From a bacterium (GTDB lineage: Bacteria; Bdellovibrionota; Bdellovibrionia; Bdellovibrionales; UBA1609), in NCBI GenBank assembly GCA_021784635.1, contig JAJYHS010000085.1:1-11959 (forward strand): a stretch of 11,959 nt of DNA, given 5' to 3'. This document shows positions 7,063 through 11,959 of the stretch, in pieces; position 1 is the stretch's first letter, and each line of letters begins with the position of its first letter. A model generated the notes under the pieces. It was given only the letters and a program-made list of their open reading frames with translations, was not told the DNA's origin and did no database searches. A program made the translations under genes and the position numbers.

Positions 7063-8787
7063 CTACATTTCTTGCGGAGCGGCCATGCTCAAAATTTTAA
7101 GCCCGCCCCGAATGACCGATTGGGTAATCCAAACCAGAGCCAGACGCGAATCGATCAATTCGGCATCCCCGCCTAAGATTTTGTGATTGTGATAAAAATG
7201 GTTGAAATCTGTGCACAGCTCCAGCAGGTAATTCGCCAAAATATTGGGTTTAAAATTTTGATAGGCCTGGCTCAAAATATCTTCGTACCGTAATAACGAT
7301 TTAATCAACCGCCGTTCTTCGGCAGAATCGAGCACGCGCAATTGTTCTCCACGAATTTCTTCCGTTACCTTACGGCCTGATTTCGCCAAAATACTTGCAC
7401 ATCGCACATGCACGTATTGGACGTACGGTCCTGAATCGCCTTCGAAGCTGAGCGCGTGTTCCCAGTCGAATTCAACGTCTCGAACGCGATCGTTAACGAG
7501 GTCGTTGAAAATTATCGCACCGACTCCCACTTGCTCGGCGATCTCGTCTATATTTCGCTCTTTTTCGCCCGCCTTTTGCGACATCCGTTCTTTTACCAAC
7601 TCGACGGCACGGTTAAGCAAATCTTCAAGCCGGATGATTTGCCCTTTACGGCTCGACATTTTACCGCCCAGATTCGGATCTTTAAATCGATATAGGCCAA
7701 AGCCAATATGGTGACAACGTGACCACCACGCAAATCCAAGTCGTCGTAAAACACTAAACAATTGCTTGAAATGGAGGGTTTGTTCTGCTCCGACTACGTA
7801 AAGCGAAGCGTCGACTTTGAGTTCTTCAAACCGAAAGATGGCACTGGCAATATCACGGGTCGCGTACAATGAGGCACCGTCTGACTTAAATATCAAACAG
7901 GGCGGCATTTTTTCATCACTTAAATCAACAACCATTGCGCCTTCGCTTTCGATAAGAAGGCCCTTGGTCTGCAATAGCTTTTCGACGTTTTTTAGGCGGT
8001 CATTGTAAAACGATTCGCCACGAACCAAATCATGTTTGACCCCTAAACGCTGCCAGTTGTGCTCATATTCATTCATCGAAATATCAACGAATCTGCGCCA
8101 AAGCTTCAAAAGTTCAGGGTCACCGTCTTCCATTTTTTTAAAAAGGAGCGACCCTTCGCGTTCCATTTCAGGATCTTTTTCTGCTTCTTGATGAAATCGC
8201 ACGTAAAGTTTGTACAGTGATTCAAACGCGTCATTTTCAAAATCGTATTCACTACCCCACCGACGATAGGCATAGGCAAGCTTACCAAATTGCACCCCCC
8301 AATCGCCGAGATGGTTGAGCCCAATGACTTTATACCCTTGTGAATCCGCCAAATTACGCAGTGCCTGCCCTATGACTGTGGCTCGCAAGTGCCCAACGTG
8401 CATAGGTTTGGCAACATTGGGACTTGAATACTCAACAATAATTGTTTGTCCGGCGCCAAGACTGCGAAAACCTAACCGTTGGCCGGCCTTTTTTGTTTCA
8501 TTATATAATGTCGAGAAAATCTCGAGGTCATCCAAGTGAAAATTGATGTAGCCGCCGACAGCTTCGATCCTCGCAACGCCAGGAATTGATTTTGTCAACA
8601 GTTGATTCGCAATTTCTTTAGCTATTACGGGCGGAGCTTTTTTATATTCGCGGGCCAAAGAAAAAACGGGGATCGACAAATGCCCGTGATCAAGTTCTTT
8701 TGGAATTTCAAAAAGTTCCGCGACCGATTTATCTTTAAAATACGGCTCGAGATGTTTCGATAAACGGTCACGAATCGGCGTTAACAT
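7063..8787 (-). CDS. argS: Arginyl-tRNA synthetase
   Basis: Class I aminoacyl-tRNA synthetase charging tRNA-Arg with arginine in the cytoplasm. From the ATG at 8787 it has 574 residues, the usual length. The N-terminal tRNA D-loop-recognition domain is present (about 1-105). The ATP-binding HIGH motif appears as HVGH (residues 130-133) in the family context SSPNVAKPMHVGHLRAT. NHLGDWGVQFGKL is characteristic of ArgRS. The second catalytic motif is KMSSRKG (376-382), in place of the degenerate KMSK of many ArgRS. The C-terminal helical anticodon-binding domain closes with VIRGGLKILSMAAPQEM, the usual ArgRS ending. The frame stays open upstream to a TTG at 8856, but that extension is lysine-rich and lies outside the conserved N-terminus, so I chose the ATG. 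No clear Shine-Dalgarno site precedes it. It is the first gene of the minus-strand block and is divergent from the HU-like gene. Confidence 0.96.
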   Translation of the reverse strand: MLTPIRDRLSKHLEPYFKDKSVAELFEIPKELDHGHLSIPVFSLAREYKKAPPVIAKEIANQLLTKSIPGVARIEAVGGYINFHLDDLEIFSTLYNETKKAGQRLGFRSLGAGQTIIVEYSSPNVAKPMHVGHLRATVIGQALRNLADSQGYKVIGLNHLGDWGVQFGKLAYAYRRWGSEYDFENDAFESLYKLYVRFHQEAEKDPEMEREGSLLFKKMEDGDPELLKLWRRFVDISMNEYEHNWQRLGVKHDLVRGESFYNDRLKNVEKLLQTKGLLIESEGAMVVDLSDEKMPPCLIFKSDGASLYATRDIASAIFRFEELKVDASLYVVGAEQTLHFKQLFSVLRRLGFAWWSRCHHIGFGLYRFKDPNLGGKMSSRKGQIIRLEDLLNRAVELVKERMSQKAGEKERNIDEIAEQVGVGAIIFNDLVNDRVRDVEFDWEHALSFEGDSGPYVQYVHVRCASILAKSGRKVTEEIRGEQLRVLDSAEERRLIKSLLRYEDILSQAYQNFKPNILANYLLELCTDFNHFYHNHKILGGDAELIDSRLALVWITQSVIRGGLKILSMAAPQEM

Positions 8788-8833
8788 AAACCGGAGTCTA
8801 CAGATTTTTTTTTTCTTTTCAACCTCGAGGCTC

Positions 8834-8863
8834 TTGACTGCAAGGCGCAGATTCAATTAGCTT
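8834..8863 (+). promoter_or_regulatory. Possible promoter of the HU-like gene
   Basis: TTGACT (8834-8839) matches five of six bases of the -35 consensus. With an 18-base spacer, TAGCTT (8858-8863) is a weak -10. The site lies in the 118-base divergent region between argS and the HU-like gene. An A/T-run (8804-8819, mostly T) lies just upstream and could act as an UP element. Confidence 0.4.
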
Positions 8864-8905
8864 ACGAATCCCCGAACTGACTAACATTCAACAAAGGAAC
8901 ACCCC

Positions 8906-9199
8906 TTGAACAAAGCCGAACTGATCGAACGAGTCGCTAAAAAAGCCAAATTAACGAAAAGCCAAACCGAAACAATTCTTGACGCCACTATTGATGCCAT
9001 TCAAAGAGCCGTTTCATCTGGCGAAGAAGTTAAAATAGTTGGTTTTGGTACGTTCGACCGGGCTTCGCGCAAACAGCGCAATGGACGTAATCCTAAAACT
9101 GGAATGACCATTGTTATACCCGCCTCACGTGTCCCGCGATTTCGCCCGGGCAAAGAATTTAAATCGTTGGTTGAACCGACGAGCGAAACGGCTCAATAG
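8906..9199 (+). CDS. HU/IHF-family DNA-bending protein
   Basis: Small basic nucleoid protein of 97 residues, the usual size. It acts as a dimer that bends and compacts DNA. The N-terminal helices (MNKAELIERVAKKAKLTKSQTE) are typical. The family signature follows: VGFGTFDRASRKQRNGRNPKTG, with the NPKTG turn whose Pro intercalates between base pairs in HU and IHF. The end of the arm and the C-terminal helix read VPRFRPGKEFK. A short tail (SLVEPTSETAQ) extends a little beyond a standard HU. HU is the likelier assignment, because the gene has no IHF-specific context, but the sequence alone does not settle HU against IHF. The start is TTG with AAAGGA (8893-8898) seven bases upstream; no ATG is close. 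It is divergent from argS and convergent with the GYF_2 gene, and its stop codon lies within a large stem-loop. Confidence 0.95.
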   Translation: MNKAELIERVAKKAKLTKSQTETILDATIDAIQRAVSSGEEVKIVGFGTFDRASRKQRNGRNPKTGMTIVIPASRVPRFRPGKEFKSLVEPTSETAQ

Positions 9200-9223
9200 G
9201 ATATTACGAGCGCTGTTGAGCCG
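9189..9223. terminator. Stem-loop at the convergent ends of the HU-like and GYF_2 genes
   Basis: CGGCTCAA (9189-9196) pairs perfectly with TTGAGCCG (9216-9223). On the plus-strand RNA the stem extends inward through a U-G, an A-U and a G-C pair to about 11 pairs around a 13-base loop. It includes the HU stop codon and ends 12 bases before the GYF_2 stop, so it is placed to end transcripts from both sides. No clear T tract follows on either strand, so classic intrinsic termination is uncertain. Confidence 0.45.
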
Positions 9224-9235
9224 ATTGCCCCGCCT

Positions 9236-10924
9236 TCAGCGCATAATCGACGTTCGAATCATTTGTATTTTGAGGTTTTCGGCTTTTTGTGCTTGTTCCT
9301 GAAGCTCGCGGTCGAGCTCCATAGCGTCCCGGTAATGTCGCAACTCCGCCAAATTTAACCTCTGGCTTGTTCGGTCGATGTCGTCACGCAAGTTGTGGAG
9401 CGCCATCCACTGCGTCGGGTGCAGATAACTTTCACGATTGCGATAGTTGATGCGGCTCATAATCGGATTTTGAATCCGCCAAAACTCCTCGCGCCAACCC
9501 AAATAAAACGTCCGCCATGAGGTGACTGTAAGCCGCAACCGTGCGGCATCGACAAGTTTTTTCGTCACGTTTGCCAACAAATTCGCTGTTCGAATATATC
9601 CTATGCGCTCATAATTGTGTTCGAAAATTTCGTCTTTTCGTTGCTGTCGAATCTTTTGCGGCCACGACTTTCGGAATGTACCGACTCGTAAAATCCCAGC
9701 GGCCGACTGTTTCTGGCACTTGATCTTATAACTATATATACCCCACGGCAGGTGCCAACGCCCTAGATGTATCTCGTCGTCTTTTTCAAGGTGAACCGTA
9801 CGGTTAAAGAAATAACTAAAATGATTTAATACATATCCGCCTTCAGCGGCCAAGTGCACTTGCATTGCAAATTGCGAACTGGCATCGGTAAGAATCCGAA
9901 ATATGGGATTTGTTCGGCCATTGTTGAGTGTTTCAACGCGCAAATAGGTCGGCGGATGTAAAACGATGACCGGCGGCTTTTTAATTTTTTGAATTAAGAT
10001 TGGTTTCCCTTTGGCTATAACGGGCGCCGGCTTTCGCACCACCGGAGCAGGAATCTTTTCGGGTGGCAGTTGTGCAACAGCCGGTTTTTTTAAAGCTACA
10101 TTACGACGATCGAGATAAGACGAAACCCAAAAAACCGTTATGACCAAGCACCCCACAGTCACCAGCAAAATGCCGCCAAAAATCGTTCGTTTAACAGGTG
10201 GCAAATCCATAAAATAAGTCATGGCGCCCATTCGTCGCCCTTCGACACGCACGCGGTTTTGGCTTTCTCGGCCTCTCCTGACTTTTTTCGTGACCTCAGG
10301 TTTCGTAATTTCTGATTTTACTGTTTCTGATTTTACCTTTTCTGATTTTGCGTCTTCGTTTTTCGCAATGCGAGGGTCTGGCGGCGGTGCGTCCCCTTGC
10401 TCATGCGGTTCAACTTCAACGGGATCATCCTCGGGCGGCATTACGGCCGGTATGGGCATAGCCGTCGGAATCGGCACCGGAACGGGCACTGCGGTCTGCG
10501 TCTGCTGATCGGGATCGAAAAGTTGTTCTTTAATTTCAGGTACAGCTAAGATTTTGTACCATTCTTTGAGACCTTCACGCCAAACATAGTCGGTTATCGT
10601 AATTTTGCCGTTTTTGAGCTGGCGAATAATTTCAGCGGTTGTGAACGGACCATTTTGCCGGTATCCGCCGCCATCTGTATTTCTTGTCAGCAAAACCCAT
10701 CGATCTTCTTTTTTTGCCGCCGGGCTTTTTTGATCGACTTTTTTTTGCTGCTCCAGATGTGGCTGGAACTCGGCAAAAAATTGCACTTCACGCCACTGCG
10801 TATCGCGTTCGCGATAAAGCAAATCCTGCCGCTGTAAACGACACGCGCGGATTTCAGCCAAAATGAATTCAGCGTTAACGGGCCCCCGGGGGCGACCCTT
10901 TTCTAAGAAATACCAGACGGACAA
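9236..10924 (-). CDS. Tandem GYF_2 (DUF4339) single-pass membrane protein
   Basis: Two GYF_2-type domains lie at the N-terminus. The first (about 3-57) has VWYFLEKGRPRGPVN; the second (about 75-136) has NGPFTTAEIIRQLKNGKITITDYVWREGLKEWYKI. In eukaryotes GYF domains bind proline-rich peptides; the bacterial ligands are mostly unknown. A proline-rich stretch (145-184), a KSE-type 5-residue repeat (192-211) and a basic patch (215-231) follow. Then comes one membrane helix (about 248-269). A second Pro/Lys-rich stalk (280-325) leads to a C-terminal domain (about 326-562) with a beta-rich first part, WHLPWGIYSYKIKC, and a helical, Arg-rich end. The basic patch before the helix predicts a cytoplasmic N-terminus and periplasmic C-terminus. 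The two Pro-rich segments could be GYF ligands in cis. The start is TTG after a strong purine run (AGGGAGGGGG, 10926-10935 region). It is divergent from the VKOR-DsbA gene and convergent with HU. Function unknown; an envelope or polarity scaffold is a guess. Confidence 0.8.
   Translation of the reverse strand: MSVWYFLEKGRPRGPVNAEFILAEIRACRLQRQDLLYRERDTQWREVQFFAEFQPHLEQQKKVDQKSPAAKKEDRWVLLTRNTDGGGYRQNGPFTTAEIIRQLKNGKITITDYVWREGLKEWYKILAVPEIKEQLFDPDQQTQTAVPVPVPIPTAMPIPAVMPPEDDPVEVEPHEQGDAPPPDPRIAKNEDAKSEKVKSETVKSEITKPEVTKKVRRGRESQNRVRVEGRRMGAMTYFMDLPPVKRTIFGGILLVTVGCLVITVFWVSSYLDRRNVALKKPAVAQLPPEKIPAPVVRKPAPVIAKGKPILIQKIKKPPVIVLHPPTYLRVETLNNGRTNPIFRILTDASSQFAMQVHLAAEGGYVLNHFSYFFNRTVHLEKDDEIHLGRWHLPWGIYSYKIKCQKQSAAGILRVGTFRKSWPQKIRQQRKDEIFEHNYERIGYIRTANLLANVTKKLVDAARLRLTVTSWRTFYLGWREEFWRIQNPIMSRINYRNRESYLHPTQWMALHNLRDDIDRTSQRLNLAELRHYRDAMELDRELQEQAQKAENLKIQMIRTSIMR
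10309..10353. repeat. Three tandem 15-bp repeats within the GYF_2 gene
   Basis: Three head-to-tail units (10309-10323, 10324-10338, 10339-10353) each begin with TTTCTGATTTT on the plus strand. A decayed fourth unit lies just before, at about 10294-10308. On the coding strand each unit encodes five residues of the form K-S-E-x-V/T. The repeat could change copy number by slippage without a frameshift, which would alter linker length. Confidence 0.8.
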
Positions 10925-10934
10925 ACCCCCTCCC

Positions 10935-10963
10935 TTGACTTAAAAAGCCTATGCCTTTTTAAT
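10935..10963 (+). promoter_or_regulatory. Sigma70-like promoter of the VKOR-DsbA gene
   Basis: TTGACT (10935-10940) and TTTAAT (10958-10963), each five of six consensus bases, are separated by exactly 17 bases. A start site near 10970 would leave a leader of about 17 bases before the ATG. AGAGG (10976-10980) lies six bases before that ATG. An inverted repeat (10940-10962) fills the spacer. Confidence 0.7.
10940..10962. repeat. Inverted repeat inside the promoter spacer
   Basis: TTAAAAAG (10940-10947) and CTTTTTAA (10955-10962) are perfect 8-base arms around a 7-base centre. The repeat overlaps the -35/-10 spacer of the plus-strand promoter and lies just upstream of the divergent GYF_2 gene. 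It could be an operator acting on both genes, or simply symmetric A/T-rich promoter DNA. Confidence 0.5.
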
Positions 10964-10986
10964 ATTTGAGTCTACAGAGGTCATAC

Positions 10987-11959
10987 ATGAAACTCCGCCT
11001 TGCATTTTTATTTTCGTTAATCGCCGTCGGCATTCACTCTTATCTTACGCTTCACTATTATCAGCTCAATTTTGGCCTCCTTGAAGGGGCGAGCATTTGC
11101 AATATCAACGCGCGGTTCAACTGTGACACTGTGACGGCAAGTTCATTTGCTGCACTTTTGGGCGTCCCGATGGCCCTTTGGGGCGCGGTCACAAATGGAA
11201 TTCTCGCCCTACTCCTACTCATTTGGAATTTGAAGTGGTCCGATGATCTCCCGAGGCTCGGCCGATATTCATTATGGCTTTCAGGTTTCATCGCTTTGAC
11301 ATCAATCGTAATGGGCTCCATCGCGACGTTTTACATTCGAAGTGAATGCATTTTCTGCATGTCCGAATATTTGATATCTTTTATCGTCTTTGGGCTGATC
11401 TGGGCGAGTCAAGAGCCCGACACGCGGCCGTTTGGAACTTATATTTTGGAACTGTTCGGGCCGGCACGAAATTATTTGGCGTTAATCGTGGCGCTGCCCA
11501 TCGCCGGTTTTTTGTTAAACTATTCGTTTTTTAATCACTACGGCGCGACCGAACTGCCGGCGGTTGTTCACGATACCGTACTTGATTGGCGTTCGTCGCC
11601 AAAAGTTGTAATGAACACTCCGCCGCTACTCACCAAAGGCAGCAAGAAGCCGATTATGACTTTGGCCGAGTTTGCGGATTTTCGCTGCCCGCATTGCCGC
11701 CACGCCGTCGGTGCGGTCGATGCTTTCATCGCTTCGCATCCCGATGTGCAGTTGAAATTCTATGCCTTCCCCCTAGACAATACCTGCAACGAAGCTGTGC
11801 CGAGTGGCGACGGGATCTCCTGCTATCTTGCGCGAGCAGTCTATTGCGCTCAAAAATTAAACAACCTTGGGTGGGCGCTTCACCATTACATTTACAATCA
11901 CCAGATTTTAATCGATACGGTTGGAACCATGTCCTACGCGCAAGGACAAATTACGGATT
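10987..11959 (+). CDS. VKOR-DsbA fusion, disulfide bond-forming membrane protein (3'-truncated)
   Basis: The frame is open from the ATG to the window edge (324 codons, no stop). Residues about 1-140 form a vitamin K epoxide reductase (VKOR) domain with four membrane helices. Cys38 and Cys46 (CX7C, as in VKOR loops) are followed by TASSFAALLGVP. The redox pair that faces the quinone is Cys121-Ile-Phe-Cys124. A further membrane helix (about 162-180) leads into a thioredoxin-fold domain with EFADFRCPHCRHA, where Cys234-Pro-His-Cys237 is the DsbA-type active site. Such fusions oxidise exported proteins: the CPHC domain takes thiols, and the VKOR domain passes electrons to quinone, replacing DsbA plus DsbB. 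Extra cysteines occur at 267, 279 and 287. The start has AGAGG six bases upstream and a good promoter. The C-terminal end of the DsbA fold is outside the window. Confidence 0.92.
   Translation, partial: MKLRLAFLFSLIAVGIHSYLTLHYYQLNFGLLEGASICNINARFNCDTVTASSFAALLGVPMALWGAVTNGILALLLLIWNLKWSDDLPRLGRYSLWLSGFIALTSIVMGSIATFYIRSECIFCMSEYLISFIVFGLIWASQEPDTRPFGTYILELFGPARNYLALIVALPIAGFLLNYSFFNHYGATELPAVVHDTVLDWRSSPKVVMNTPPLLTKGSKKPIMTLAEFADFRCPHCRHAVGAVDAFIASHPDVQLKFYAFPLDNTCNEAVPSGDGISCYLARAVYCAQKLNNLGWALHHYIYNHQILIDTVGTMSYAQGQITD

Noticed and set aside
8788..8856. N-terminal extension of ArgRS to a TTG
   Set aside because: The added 23 residues are lysine-rich and precede the conserved ArgRS N-terminus (LTPIRDRL). 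The ATG at 8787 gives the normal family length.
10221..10508. A 95-codon plus-strand frame rich in Ser, Phe and Gly
   Set aside because: It is the antisense of the proline-rich and KSE repeat part of the GYF_2 gene; its low complexity comes from the repeats.

Overview
The window is chromosomal DNA of moderate GC from a Gram-negative, envelope-bearing bacterium. The mix of housekeeping genes with a very long coiled-coil rod, FecR/TPR envelope proteins, a tandem GYF_2 membrane protein and a VKOR-DsbA fusion, plus frequent TTG/GTG starts, fits a deltaproteobacterium-like lineage such as Bdellovibrionota. That placement is an inference from gene content, not something a marker gene here proves. 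I see no mobile element, phage gene, CRISPR array, rRNA or tRNA.

Layout. The left edge (1-1608, plus strand) holds the 3' part of a 3-oxoacid CoA-transferase B subunit, then a cyclic-nucleotide-binding protein with probable winged-helix modules. From 8787 down to 1628 there is a long minus-strand block. In transcription order it is argS, a membrane-anchored TPR protein, a secreted FecR-like protein overlapping it by four bases, a 560-residue coiled-coil rod, pyruvate kinase, and a small secreted four-cysteine protein. Divergent from argS is an HU/IHF-type DNA-bending protein (8906-9199, plus). It is convergent with a minus-strand tandem GYF_2 transmembrane protein (9236-10924), and a large stem-loop lies at their junction. 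Divergent from the GYF_2 gene, a good sigma70-like promoter drives a VKOR-DsbA disulfide-forming fusion that runs off the right edge.

How the genes may work together. argS, pyk, the CoA-transferase and HU are core functions. The gene set between argS and pyk (TPR, FecR, coiled coil) looks like an uncharacterised envelope or cytoskeletal module: one product is anchored in the membrane, one is exported, and one is a continuous rod. The most striking signal is in the rod. It keeps one 11-residue (hendecad) register for about 48 consecutive repeats, with a recurrent tyrosine at one position and no proline or cysteine anywhere. The exported proteins in the window contain paired cysteines that the VKOR-DsbA fusion could oxidise, but that link is only a hypothesis.
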